This document shows positions 35,230 to 43,778 of a DNA stretch of 64,000 nucleotides, one piece after another. Numbering within the stretch: the first letter of the stretch is position 1; each line of letters opens with the position of its first letter. The notes under the pieces were generated by a model, which saw only the letters and a program-made list of their open reading frames with translations, made no database searches and was not told the DNA's origin. Position numbers and translations under genes: made by a program. Location: the NCBI RefSeq assembly GCF_013364155.1, contig NZ_CP054916.1, positions 4,709,001 through 4,773,000 of the forward strand, written 5' to 3'. This DNA comes from Streptomyces sp. NA02950 (GTDB taxonomy: Bacteria; Actinomycetota; Actinomycetes; Streptomycetales; Streptomycetaceae).

Positions 35230-35712
35230 TCAGCGTCGAGCAGGTTCGCAGAGGTCGACGGTGCGGATGCTGATGAAGCCTTCGGCGGCCAACTGCTCGG
35301 CCGTGGGGATCATCTGGTGGAGCTCGCGCACCACGTCCCGGGGGACCTGGCGGGCGCGGGCGGCGTTGCGCGCCTCGCAGACGTCCAGCGGCAGGTCGAA
35401 GAGAACAGCCACGGCGGGGCGCTGGTAGTAGCGGGCGCGGGCGAGGAGTCCGGCGCGGACGTGCGGCAGCACGTTGGTGCTGTCCACGACAGTGGTCAGG
35501 CCGCGGGCGAGCCGAGCGTCCAGCAGGAGGTTCTGGATCTGGGCTGCTGTGGGTGTGGCGGACTGGTCGGCGGCGTCGTCCGTGGCCATCTCCCGGAAGT
35601 CGTCCAGGCACAGACGGCCGGTCGGGAAGCGACGGCGGGCATAGGAGGACTTGCCCGCTCCGGGCGGGCCGACCAGGACGATGAGGCTTCCTGAGGTGTA
35701 CGGAGCTTCCAT
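35230..35712 (-). CDS. AAA/P-loop kinase-like protein
   Basis: This is a 160-residue zeta-toxin/polynucleotide-kinase-like P-loop protein. Walker A VGPPGAGKSS is at residues 14-23, CLDDFREM may supply the catalytic aspartate, and VVDSTNVLP and ARQVPRDVV match the lid region of AAA_33 kinases. Such genes are frequent in AICEs, between spd genes and rep. The phosphate acceptor is unknown. No antitoxin-like gene adjoins it. Confidence 0.85.
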   Translation of the reverse strand: MEAPYTSGSLIVLVGPPGAGKSSYARRRFPTGRLCLDDFREMATDDAADQSATPTAAQIQNLLLDARLARGLTTVVDSTNVLPHVRAGLLARARYYQRPAVAVLFDLPLDVCEARNAARARQVPRDVVRELHQMIPTAEQLAAEGFISIRTVDLCEPARR

Positions 35713-35725
35713 AGGTGGGCGTTCC

Positions 35726-36052
35726 TCACTTGTTCTTGGGATGGAAGAGCTTGAGGGTGATGCCGCCCACCCCGAGGGGTCCGGCGACGGCTCCGGCGAT
35801 GGCCGTTGCGGTGTGGGCGGCGGTGTCCATCAGCCAGCACAGGGCGGCGGCCAGTCCCCAGCCCCCGGCGACGACTGCGCCAGCAATCGCGAAGGGGAAC
35901 AGGATGCGCCGCCAAGGGAAGCCGGTCGGGTTGGTGTCGTGGACGACGATGACGACCGGCTGTCCGGTGGCCTGTGCGCGCTGGTAGACGTCGGTGGGGA
36001 TGTGTGGGGCGAGGTCGCCGGGGATGTTGGTGTGCGGGTCGGGCTGCTGCAT
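35726..36052 (-). CDS. Spd-like small membrane protein
   Basis: This is a 108-residue protein with a soluble N-terminus (VVIVVHDTNPTG) and two hydrophobic segments (ILFPFAIAGAVVAGGWGLAA and TATAIAGAVAGPLGVGGITL) and ends in HPKNK. Its position beside traB and another membrane protein matches the spread (Spd) genes that widen intramycelial transfer zones in Streptomyces. It has no known catalytic motif. Confidence 0.7.
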   Translation of the reverse strand: MQQPDPHTNIPGDLAPHIPTDVYQRAQATGQPVVIVVHDTNPTGFPWRRILFPFAIAGAVVAGGWGLAAALCWLMDTAAHTATAIAGAVAGPLGVGGITLKLFHPKNK

Positions 36053-36094
36053 AGCTGCCTCCGGGGCCGGTTGGTGCGGGAGGGGCGAGGCGTG

Positions 36095-36286
36095 TCAGCC
36101 GATGCCGCTCAGCGAGTCCGCGAGGGACTGCAGGGCGTCGTTGATCGTGGGGGCCGCGCCGGTCGAGGCGAGGCAGAAGCCGAAGAGCGCGGCGACGATC
36201 GCGCCGCCGGTGCCGAGGACGCGGTTGCGGAGCATAAGGGCCAGGACGGCGCCGAGGAGGAGGACGGTGGACAGGGAGACGATCAC
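36095..36286 (-). CDS. Spd-like small membrane protein
   Basis: This is a 63-residue protein with two hydrophobic helices (VSLSTVLLLGAVLALML and GGAIVAALFGFCLASTG) and a short C-terminal helix LQSLADSLSGIG. GTG 36286 follows AAGGAG. It is the first gene after traB across a 240-base repeat-rich gap and belongs to the usual spd group of AICEs. Confidence 0.75.
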   Translation of the reverse strand: MIVSLSTVLLLGAVLALMLRNRVLGTGGAIVAALFGFCLASTGAAPTINDALQSLADSLSGIG

Positions 36287-36326
36287 GGCAGCTCCTTACT
36301 GAAAGTGATGAGTGAGGATGCGAGGG

Positions 36327-36516
36327 TGTGGGAGTCCCACGGGCTCGGGGAAGGTGCGTTGAGGCCACCCCGAAGCGCCTGAGGGGCGGTTTCGGTGGGT
36401 GGCCGTGTGGGACTCCCACAGCCCCCACATGCAGGTCACAGGCCCCCACACCCCGTGGGACCCCCACAGAGCGCGTGGGGGGCTTTGTGGGAGGTGTGGG
36501 AGGCCGTGCGTGGGAG
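36327..36516. promoter_or_regulatory. TGTGGGRG motif cluster, candidate clt transfer locus
   Basis: The noncoding gap after traB is packed with an 8-base motif. TGTGGGAG occurs at 36327, 36486 and 36495, and TGTGGGAC at 36406 within TGTGGGACTCCCACA. The complement of TGTGGGGG, CCCCCACA, occurs at 36422, 36443 and 36461. In Streptomyces plasmids TraB recognises 8-bp repeats (TRS) in a clt locus near traB, so position and repeat size both fit. Confidence 0.6.
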
Positions 36517-36525
36517 GGGCGCCGG

Positions 36526-38838
36526 TTACCGTGCGTTGCGGTAGCGGCGGAGTGCCTCAGCGAGGGTCTCGGCGAGGTAGCCGGTGCGCGGCTCGCTCTT
36601 GCCGACGCGGACGGTGCCCTTGCCGGGGCGTTCGACGCCGACGGCGCGCAGGATGCGGCCCAGCTCTGTGCCCAGCTCGGTGGCGCCGAGGCCGAGTTGC
36701 TCGGCGAGGTCCGCGGTGTGCATGCGCCCGCCCGCAGCCGTTACCGCGTCGTACGCGCGCTGGAGCAGAGGCGGTACGCGGTCGGAGTCGCGATCGGGCT
36801 CCGGGGTTTCGGCGCGGTTGTAGGAGAGGTTGAGGCCGCGGGGCCGCTCGCGGTCCGGGCGGGGCGTGCGGTCGGGTTCCTCGGTGGTGCCGTAGGTCTT
36901 GTCGATGTCGGCCAGGAGCTTGGCGGCGAGGGCGTCGGGGTCTTCCTCGGCCCGCCGCCGGTAGGACAGGTTCAGCGACTTCCGGTGCCGTCCGCTGTCC
37001 TCGTCGCCAGTGGCAGGGGGTTCGGGCTTGTCCAGGACGGTCGTCGCCGTTCCGGCCGTGCCCGGTGTCTCGTCGTCGCCGCTCCTGGTGGTTGCGGTGG
37101 CCAGCCAGCCCGCCCGCTCCGGGCTCCACCGCTCGCGGTAGTCCGCCCCGGCCGCGTCCGCCGAGATCTTGTCCAGCTCGGGACGGCGGTCGTTGGTGGC
37201 GAGCACCACCCGACGGACCATGGACGGCAGGGACTTCCAGCCCTTGAACTCGGTAGGGGCGAAGCCGTCGGCGCCGTTGTCCCCGATGATTCCGGCGCCC
37301 TTCTCGTTGAGCTGGGCACTGTCGATCTTCACCCTCGGGAACAGCTTGCCGACGTTGTGGCCGGAGTTCTCCCCGGAGGTCAGCGCGGCGGACAGCGGGG
37401 AGAACCGCTTGACCTCGGTGTCCCCGATCGTGCTCACGTTGCCGTCCACGGCGGTGAGGACCATCCGGATGCCCATGGCGCGGGTGGTGCGCATGACCTG
37501 CTTGGTGAGCTGGGCCAGCTCGCGCTTCTCCGGCTCGCGGCGGTTGTTGGCGTGCGCGAGTGCTTCGGCGCCCTCGTCCATGACGATTTCGATCTGCGGC
37601 AGCGACGGGCTGATGGGCAGCAGGTTCGTGTCGTGCTGGCGCATCAGCTTCTGATACTGCAACTGGCGCGCGTCGTTGATCCGCAGCACCGCCTTGAGCA
37701 TCCGGATCGCTTCCTTGGCGGTGGAGGCGAGCCAGTCGACTCCGGGCCGGGTGCCGGCGGGCGCCCGGTTGTCTTCCTCGTCCGGCTCGATGAGCCCCTG
37801 CGCCTCCAGCCAGGGGGTGACCCAGGGGATGCCGACCGCGCCCTTCTTCAGGTCGATGACGAAGGTGAGCACGTCGGTGCAGCGGGCGAACCCGGTGAGG
37901 ATCACGTCCAGGAACGTGGACTTACCCGATCCGGGCGGGCCCAGGAGCAGCGCGCATGCCTCGCGGAGGAAGACGCGGATTTCCTCGCCGTTGGGCCGCA
38001 GGCACCAGGGGATACCGGTCAGGAGGGACAGGGGGCTGTAGTCCTCGGGGTATGTCTTGTCATCGCTCATGATGTTCTTGGTCATGACGTCGAGGACGAC
38101 CAGGCCCTGCGCGGCGCCTTCCTCCACGTGCACGGTGCAGCCCAGCGGCAGGCGGGCGTCGGCGGCCAGCGGGCGGGAGCGGGAGCTGATGCGGTCCCAG
38201 GTCACCCCGCCCCCGGGCAGTTCTGCCTCGATGGAGAATCCGGCGCCGGTGTCCCAGAACTGCACCGCGATGACCTTCACGTCCACGGCGCAGACCCGTG
38301 CGATGCGGTCCTGCCACTCGTGGGCCAGGGATTTGCGGCGGGAGTCCATCTCGGCAGCCGCCGCGCGGGCTGCGGCGGTGAATCGCTCTTCCTCGGCGAC
38401 TTCCTCCCAGGCAGCGGTGTGGGAGGCGGCCGCCCAGGTGCCCACCCCGATTGCGGCCAGTGATCCGGCGGCGGCCCAGGAGAGGGGGCCGTGGGCCATG
38501 GCCCAGGTGGTCCAGCCCCCGGCGACCAGCCAGGAGGCGGCGCGGGCGACGGCGGTGCGGAGGGTGAGCTTGCGGCGGATGGTGTGGCCGATGCCGTGTC
38601 CGGCGGCGCCGGCCGCGCCGATCAGCAGCGGCCAGCCCTCGGGCATCCCGGTCGCGGCTCCCAGCAGCGCGGCGGCTGCGGCGCCGGTGGTCGCGGACAG
38701 GGCGCCGGTGATCGGGCCGTGGCCCCGGGCCCAGTCCAGTGGCGGCAGCGTGCTGTCCGCCGTCCGCTTGTTTTTCGTGCTGTTGAGGTTGAGTTCCTTG
38801 GGGCTTCGGCGGTCTCGGGTTGTCGTCTTCGGTGTCAC
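36526..38838 (-). CDS. traB: TraB, FtsK/SpoIIIE-type DNA translocase for conjugation
   Basis: This 770-residue translocase moves double-stranded element DNA between mycelia. Up to four hydrophobic segments lie in residues 35-140. The motor domain has Walker A LGPPGSGKST near residue 300 and Walker B IEIVMDEGAEAL near 420. The last 80 residues form a winged helix (TADLAEQLGLGATELGTELG), the domain that reads TRS motifs. GTG 38838 is chosen because GGAGCTG precedes it; the frame extends 13 codons more. The candidate clt follows immediately. Confidence 0.93.
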   Translation of the reverse strand: MTPKTTTRDRRSPKELNLNSTKNKRTADSTLPPLDWARGHGPITGALSATTGAAAAALLGAATGMPEGWPLLIGAAGAAGHGIGHTIRRKLTLRTAVARAASWLVAGGWTTWAMAHGPLSWAAAGSLAAIGVGTWAAASHTAAWEEVAEEERFTAAARAAAAEMDSRRKSLAHEWQDRIARVCAVDVKVIAVQFWDTGAGFSIEAELPGGGVTWDRISSRSRPLAADARLPLGCTVHVEEGAAQGLVVLDVMTKNIMSDDKTYPEDYSPLSLLTGIPWCLRPNGEEIRVFLREACALLLGPPGSGKSTFLDVILTGFARCTDVLTFVIDLKKGAVGIPWVTPWLEAQGLIEPDEEDNRAPAGTRPGVDWLASTAKEAIRMLKAVLRINDARQLQYQKLMRQHDTNLLPISPSLPQIEIVMDEGAEALAHANNRREPEKRELAQLTKQVMRTTRAMGIRMVLTAVDGNVSTIGDTEVKRFSPLSAALTSGENSGHNVGKLFPRVKIDSAQLNEKGAGIIGDNGADGFAPTEFKGWKSLPSMVRRVVLATNDRRPELDKISADAAGADYRERWSPERAGWLATATTRSGDDETPGTAGTATTVLDKPEPPATGDEDSGRHRKSLNLSYRRRAEEDPDALAAKLLADIDKTYGTTEEPDRTPRPDRERPRGLNLSYNRAETPEPDRDSDRVPPLLQRAYDAVTAAGGRMHTADLAEQLGLGATELGTELGRILRAVGVERPGKGTVRVGKSEPRTGYLAETLAEALRRYRNAR

Positions 38839-38919
38839 ATCCAGCTCCAGGCGGGGAAAGGCGCCGGGCCCGCACACCTGGGGGTGTGCGGGCCCGGACA
38901 GGGCGATGGCGCGCGTGGG

Positions 38920-40644
38920 CTAGTTGTTGGTGGTGTCCCAGCCCGTTTCGTCTCCGTTGCGGGGGTCCTCGTGCCGCTTGATGTCCTGCTCGTGGACCAC
39001 ACGGAAGGTGTTGAACGCTTCCTCGGCCTCGTCGATGGCCTGCTGGAGTGCCTTGTAGATCTCGTCCAGGGCGGCGCCGACTTCCGGCTCCAGGGGCATT
39101 TCGTTGTCCGCCTTCTCCGCGAGGATCGCGAAGGTGTTGGCCACGGACTCCAGCGCGTTGGGGAAGCCCTTGATCGTGTCGTGGACGTGCATCATGCCGT
39201 CGGGGTTGTAGCTCTTGGCCGCGGCTTCCATCTCGGAAGCGGTCTCATCGAACAGGAAGCCGGGTCCGGCGGGGGTGGACATGGTGGTGGAACCTCCGGT
39301 GCTCGTACCTGCGTGGGCGTGGTGGTTGCGGGGAGCGCGGCGGACCGTCGCCGAAACCGGGTCGTCATCGTCGGCGGCGGCCTGGACGGCGGTCTCGTAC
39401 TCGTCGCGGATCGCGGCGTCACGGGCCGCTCGTGCGCGGTTCGCCGCTCCGGCCAGCCGCGCGTACACGCGCTGGCCGGGCCACATCAGCCACCGCCAGC
39501 CGAGCCGCTCGCCGATCGGGTGGGTGATCATCCCGATCGCGAAGAACGGGATGCTGATCCCGGCGGCCAGCATCTTGCGGCCGTAGCAGCGCAGCGCGGA
39601 GACGGTCAGCCGCCGCCACAGCTGCCACCGCGCCCGCGCCCGTTTGCGCAGCTCCCGCATCCCGGCCAGCCGCCGCGCGGTCCGTTCGTCTTTCGCGGCG
39701 CGGACGTTGGACCGTAGCCGCCGCTTGGCCTGCCGCGCTCGTTCCCGAGCCGAGAGCTTCCCGGCGCCGGCCTTTCGATCCGCGGCATCCCTGCGCCCGC
39801 GTTTGTCGTGGGGCCCACGGCCGCCAGCCGGATCGGACTTCGGAGTCTTCGACAGGTTCAGCCGCTTCCCGCCGGACGCCAAGCCACCTCGGCCAGGGCC
39901 CTTGGTGGCCCGCTTCTCGGCCTTCCGAGCGGCCTTGGCCGCGCGCCGGGCGTCGCTCAGGCTCCGCTGGCCAGCGGTGTCCTGACGGCGCCGATCCGCA
40001 CGCGTGGGGGCAGCAGCCCGACGTTCCGCGCGGGCCTGCTTGACCGCGCCCAGGGCGCCCTTGGCGCCCTTCCCGTCCCGGCCGGTCCCGGCGGCCCGGA
40101 GCTTGGCTGCCTGGCCCGCAGCGCGCAGTGACCTGGCCCCGTTCCGGCCCGCACCGCCCGGAGCCGTACGGGCACCGCCGCCTCGGCCCCGGGGCGCGCC
40201 TCCTGCTCGCCCGGTACCGCCATGGGCTGCGGTGGAGCCGCGTCGGCTGCGGGCGCCGCCCAAGGCAGAGTACGTACGACCGGCACGGGGACTGGTCTTT
40301 CCACCGCCGGGGCGCCCGCCGCCGTGGGTACTGGCGGTGGTCTGCTTGGCCGTCGACCGGCGGCGCAGCGCTGCGGCACCGGCTGCGGTCGCCGCGATGC
40401 CCGCAGCCGCCAGACCCGTGACGGGTCCGCCGGCGGTGAGGACGGAGGCGGATACCGCGGCGAGCGTGCTGTTGGCACCGATGACCGTCAGCGGAACAGC
40501 AGGAAGACCGCCCGGCGTATGCGCCAGCCCACCACCCGAGCCGTCCGGCTCGGCCGCCGATTTGTGGTCCGGGGTGGAAGGGGCGTCGGGGACCTGGTCG
40601 TCATCGGTGGCGGTCTCGTCGGGGGTCAGGATGGTGTCGGACAC
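38920..40644 (-). CDS. large basic AICE protein with one or two membrane segments
   Basis: This is a 574-residue protein of a type seen beside traB in AICEs, function unknown, possibly a Spd protein. Residues 45-95 are hydrophobic; residues 95-340 are extremely rich in Arg, Lys, Ala and Gly (KRLNLSKTPKSDPAGGRG). A second membrane segment is MLAAGISIPFFAIGMITH. The last 120 residues are acidic and helical (KADNEMPLEPEVGAALDEIY). An in-frame ATG at 39282 has GGAGG upstream and could yield that C-terminal domain as a separate protein. Confidence 0.75.
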   Translation of the reverse strand: MSDTILTPDETATDDDQVPDAPSTPDHKSAAEPDGSGGGLAHTPGGLPAVPLTVIGANSTLAAVSASVLTAGGPVTGLAAAGIAATAAGAAALRRRSTAKQTTASTHGGGRPGGGKTSPRAGRTYSALGGARSRRGSTAAHGGTGRAGGAPRGRGGGARTAPGGAGRNGARSLRAAGQAAKLRAAGTGRDGKGAKGALGAVKQARAERRAAAPTRADRRRQDTAGQRSLSDARRAAKAARKAEKRATKGPGRGGLASGGKRLNLSKTPKSDPAGGRGPHDKRGRRDAADRKAGAGKLSARERARQAKRRLRSNVRAAKDERTARRLAGMRELRKRARARWQLWRRLTVSALRCYGRKMLAAGISIPFFAIGMITHPIGERLGWRWLMWPGQRVYARLAGAANRARAARDAAIRDEYETAVQAAADDDDPVSATVRRAPRNHHAHAGTSTGGSTTMSTPAGPGFLFDETASEMEAAAKSYNPDGMMHVHDTIKGFPNALESVANTFAILAEKADNEMPLEPEVGAALDEIYKALQQAIDEAEEAFNTFRVVHEQDIKRHEDPRNGDETGWDTTNN

Positions 40645-40719
40645 TGATCACACTCCTTTCCAGGAGCAAGCAGGAGGCCCCGGCCGGGCCTGGACAGCGG
40701 GCTGGGGCCGCCTGGTGCG

Positions 40720-40923
40720 TCACTTCGAGTCGTTGAGGTAGGCCGCCAGGGCCAGGAGCGCGGTCGCCAACTGCGTTTCGGTGGTCAGCGTGGCGGGGTC
40801 GTGGTTCTGGTGAGCGATCTGTGCCTGCTGGATGTGGTCGTACGCCTGGGCGGCCAGCTCATCCGGCCGCAGACGCTTCAACTCGCGGACCGATGTACGG
40901 CCGGAAAACAGCCGGGCAATCAC
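40720..40923 (-). CDS. small conserved AICE protein
   Basis: This is a 67-residue protein with RELKRLRPDELAAQAYDHIQ followed by a helical C-terminus. GTG 40923 is used because AAAGGA stands 7 bases upstream; a TTG at 40938 is open but weaker. Homologous small proteins are common in Streptomyces AICEs near traB. Function is unknown. Confidence 0.65.
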   Translation of the reverse strand: MIARLFSGRTSVRELKRLRPDELAAQAYDHIQQAQIAHQNHDPATLTTETQLATALLALAAYLNDSK

Positions 40924-40965
40924 GGGCAGTCCTTTCAAGGGGCGAAAAGCCGGTGGGACGTGGGA

Positions 40966-41259
40966 TCAGGTGTGACTGGGGTGGGCGGCGGCGATCTCCT
41001 GCCACCGCCGGTTCTCGACCGCGTCAGCGCGGGTCAGCCGGACGGTGAAGGTGCACCCGGGGACCGTGCAGCGGTGGGTGACCGTGTAGCGCGCCTGCGC
41101 GAGCTGGCGCAGGGTCTCGCGGAAAGCGATGTACAGCGCCAGAGCGCAGGCCAGGACGAGGGCCAGCGGCACGTCGTAGTCGGTGAGCTGGTACCCCAGA
41201 TTGGCGGCCATCGCTGCGGCGATGGCCTCGGCGAGCAGGGGGAAGAGACGCTGCTTCAC
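40966..41259 (-). CDS. Spd-like membrane protein
   Basis: This is a 97-residue protein with two hydrophobic stretches (LLAEAIAAAMAANLG and VPLALVLACALALYIAF) and a C-terminal soluble part with a Cys-x4-Cys pair (HRCTVPGCTF). GTG 41259 is the likely start because GGGAGG lies just upstream; ATGs at 41277 and 41271 are also open. It belongs to the spd/tra operon. Confidence 0.7.
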   Translation of the reverse strand: MKQRLFPLLAEAIAAAMAANLGYQLTDYDVPLALVLACALALYIAFRETLRQLAQARYTVTHRCTVPGCTFTVRLTRADAVENRRWQEIAAAHPSHT

Positions 41260-41308
41260 GGTGCCTCCCATAGGCATGAACAGAGCTTTGGAATCGGGTG
41301 GTTGCGGG

Positions 41309-41644
41309 TCAGGCAGCGAGGCCGAGCGGATACGCGCAGGGCACGCACATCCCGAGCGTGGGCGGGATGACGTACCCGGCGTCGGTGCGGCACTGCGGGC
41401 AGAGGCGGCGGGCGGAGTTCGCCTTGGCCAGCGCCGCCCACCGCGCCGGCGTCATCGGCCGGACCGGCTTCGCGCGGTCGATGCGGAAGAGGTACGCGAC
41501 GAGCGGCCCGCGCTTGCGGCGGGGCCGCTGGAGTTCGGCGACGACGTCCTGGCCGCCGGGGCGCAGGTTCATCGCGCGGAGCTGGCGGCGGGTGGCCAGT
41601 CCGTCTGGCGCTAGGCGCCAGGGGTAGACCGGCAGAGCGGTCAT
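41309..41644 (-). CDS. RRQRL-type zinc-binding protein
   Basis: This is a 111-residue protein of a small AICE family named for an RRQRL-like motif, here RRQLRAMNLRPGGQ. The segment RKRGPLVAYLFRIDRAKPVR is conserved, and two CxxC pairs (CPQC and CVPC) form a zinc ribbon at the C-terminus. The start overlaps the stop of the DUF2637 gene as ATGA. Function is unknown; a nucleic-acid-binding role is plausible. Confidence 0.8.
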   Translation of the reverse strand: MTALPVYPWRLAPDGLATRRQLRAMNLRPGGQDVVAELQRPRRKRGPLVAYLFRIDRAKPVRPMTPARWAALAKANSARRLCPQCRTDAGYVIPPTLGMCVPCAYPLGLAA

Positions 41645-43287
41645 GAGCGGTCGGTGCCGTTGACGCCTGTCAGGGCGCGCGGCTGGTGCGCGGTGAGCTG
41701 CGCGGCGCGCGCGGCACGGAAGTCACGCAGCCAGTTCCGCGCGTTCCCCGGATCCACCGAGCACCGCGCGGCCAGGTCCGCCGCGCTCGGCTCGCCCCCG
41801 TCCCCGCCGGTGACCGAGTCGAGGTAAAGCTGCCATCCGGACTGCTTCGCCTCGGACTTGAACACCGGGTCCGGGTCACTGCCCGCATGCTCGGCGATGT
41901 CCCTCAGCAGCCGGTCCCGCAGCGCGGAAGCTTCCTCGATCTGCTCCCTGACGTGCTGCAACGCGTCCTGCGCCTCGCTGTGTGCCCGCTGGAGCGCGTC
42001 GGTGCTGACAGTCAGTTTGTTGAGCCGCTGCTGCTCGCCGTCCACGGTGGTGCGGATGTGGTCGGCCTGCTGCTGCGCGGCAGTGATCAGATCGTCCGCG
42101 CGCTTCCGCGCGGCCTGCTCGGCCTGCCGCGCGTCCTCCGCGCGCTGCCGCGCAGCCTCCACCGCACCGTCCACACCCTGCCGCTGCTCAAGCAGTCCGG
42201 CGTGCTCGGCACGGACCGCTTCGAGGTCGCGCTGCGCGGCGCTGAGGGCGTCTTCCGCGCGCTTCCGCGCAGCATCCGCACGCCGCTGTGCGGCTTCGGC
42301 TTCCTGCCGCGCGCCTTGCGCTTGCTCGGCGAGCGCGGAGGCTTCCAAGCGCTCCACCCCCGGAGTGACCGCCAGGTCCTCCATGAACGCCACCACGGCG
42401 GGCGCGTCGGAGTAGTCGAGCCGGGCCACGTCCTCTACCCGGGTCAGTTCGGCCATCCGCCGCCCCAGCGCGAGCGACTGCCCGCTGTCGGTCGCCACAT
42501 CCGCCCGCGCCAACGCCTTCTGCGCCCGCCCGCGCAGCCGCTCGACCTGCCGACGCGACCGGCGCACCGAACGCGGCCGGGTCACGGCCTCTTTGGCTTC
42601 CAGAGCCAGCCGCAGGCGGTAGACCCGCAGCGCGGCTCGCTGAGCCAGAGCGGCACGAGCGATCGCCGAGGACGACGTCCGCGCGTCCAGCCCCAGCAGA
42701 GCAAAGACCGCGGCCCATGCGTGCTGCCACAGCAGCACCACCAGTCGAACCGGACCCGGTCGGCCGCCCGTCTCGTCCTCGTCGGGGCGCTCGTGGTGCA
42801 GCTTGCTGCGCAGTTGCAGCTCGATCAGCCAGGCGGCCAGGCCGGGGATGGCAGCCAGGACCGGGCGGGCCCACCAGTTCGGGGCGTGTACGGCGTTCAT
42901 GGCGGCGGAGAAGCCCACCAGGAGCCATGCGGTGCGGTGCATCAGCCGCAGCTCCGGCGTCCACCCCACCCGATGGTCGGCCGCCCGGTACATCATGACC
43001 AGCAGCGTCATCTCGGCCGCGTCGAACACGGCGATGAACGCCACCGCCAGCACCTCGGGCAGTCCCGCGGTGCCGGTGGCGAATCCCCACAGGCCATGGA
43101 CGGAGACGGCGACGCCGCCGAGCGCGACGACGGCCTGGGGGCCGATGCCGGACAGCCACGCCGACTTCCGCAGCCGCCCCACCGCCCACACCGCGAGCGC
43201 GAGCACCAGCAGGGCGCCGGCCAGCGGAGCGGCCCAGGACAACCAGCCCGGCGCGGCCGGGAACAGGCCGGACAGCCAGGACATCAT
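41641..43287 (-). CDS. DUF2637 membrane protein with long coiled coil and HTH
   Basis: This is a 548-residue protein. Residues 1-170 form the DUF2637 membrane domain of four helices (start at APLAGALLVLALAVWAVGRL). A coiled coil of about 220 residues with repeated Ala-Arg-Lys-Arg-Ala-Glu-Asp patterns follows, and a C-terminal helix-turn-helix (SAADLAARCSVDPGNARNWL) closes it. A membrane anchor joined by a rod to a DNA-binding end suggests tethering of element DNA or of TraB at the membrane; this is inference. Its start overlaps the previous stop. Confidence 0.8.
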   Translation of the reverse strand: MMSWLSGLFPAAPGWLSWAAPLAGALLVLALAVWAVGRLRKSAWLSGIGPQAVVALGGVAVSVHGLWGFATGTAGLPEVLAVAFIAVFDAAEMTLLVMMYRAADHRVGWTPELRLMHRTAWLLVGFSAAMNAVHAPNWWARPVLAAIPGLAAWLIELQLRSKLHHERPDEDETGGRPGPVRLVVLLWQHAWAAVFALLGLDARTSSSAIARAALAQRAALRVYRLRLALEAKEAVTRPRSVRRSRRQVERLRGRAQKALARADVATDSGQSLALGRRMAELTRVEDVARLDYSDAPAVVAFMEDLAVTPGVERLEASALAEQAQGARQEAEAAQRRADAARKRAEDALSAAQRDLEAVRAEHAGLLEQRQGVDGAVEAARQRAEDARQAEQAARKRADDLITAAQQQADHIRTTVDGEQQRLNKLTVSTDALQRAHSEAQDALQHVREQIEEASALRDRLLRDIAEHAGSDPDPVFKSEAKQSGWQLYLDSVTGGDGGEPSAADLAARCSVDPGNARNWLRDFRAARAAQLTAHQPRALTGVNGTDRS

Positions 43288-43778
43288 CGGGCACCTCCCG
43301 CCATGGCCAGCACCGCCGCGACCAGCGCGGCGGTGATGAACGCGGCTCCGGCGGCGCGGGTGTAGTCCACCGCGCGTTGCAGCCGGGCGAACTTGCCCAC
43401 GGCCAGCTGAGACAGGCGCGTGACGCGCTCCGCCAGGTCATCTCCGGCCAGTGCCGCCCGGAGCTGATCGGCGGGCAGCGTTGCCCACAGCGGGAAGCCC
43501 TTGGGCTGGGCGCCGCCCAGGTTCGGGCGGGCCGCGGCCAGCAGCACGGCGGCAGCGGCCACCAGCAGGCCCACGCCCACCGCACCCACGGCCAGCGCCG
43601 CCGGGGGAAGGCGGAGGCTGGTGGCGACGGTCCACACCCCCGCCATCAGCGCGCCGTTGAAGGCCAGCAGCACCGACGCCTTGCTGTCGGTACGGGCGAT
43701 CTCCGCCTTCACCTCCGCCAGCGCGGCAGCCACCGCGACGTCGTCAGCGACGGCAGGTGTCATCGTGCCCGGAGTCAC
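43284..43778 (-). CDS. Pycsar-effector-like (PycTM) membrane protein
   Basis: This is a 164-residue protein with an N-terminal helix EIARTDSKASVLLAFNGALM, two hydrophobic segments (ALAVGAVGVGLLVAAAAVLL is one) and a third at the C-terminus. The Arg-x-Asp-x-Lys-Ala pattern leading into membrane helices is that of the PycTM/DUF5706 effectors, which damage the membrane when a cyclic nucleotide signal rises. No cCMP/cUMP cyclase adjoins it; a GGDEF cyclase lies two genes upstream. GTG 43778 overlaps the previous stop. Confidence 0.7.
   Translation of the reverse strand: MTPGTMTPAVADDVAVAAALAEVKAEIARTDSKASVLLAFNGALMAGVWTVATSLRLPPAALAVGAVGVGLLVAAAAVLLAAARPNLGGAQPKGFPLWATLPADQLRAALAGDDLAERVTRLSQLAVGKFARLQRAVDYTRAAGAAFITAALVAAVLAMAGGAR

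Noticed and set aside
35230..35712. Zeta-type toxin of a toxin-antitoxin pair
   Set aside because: P-loop kinase fold only; no epsilon-like antitoxin gene adjoins it, and it sits within the AICE spd-rep operon.
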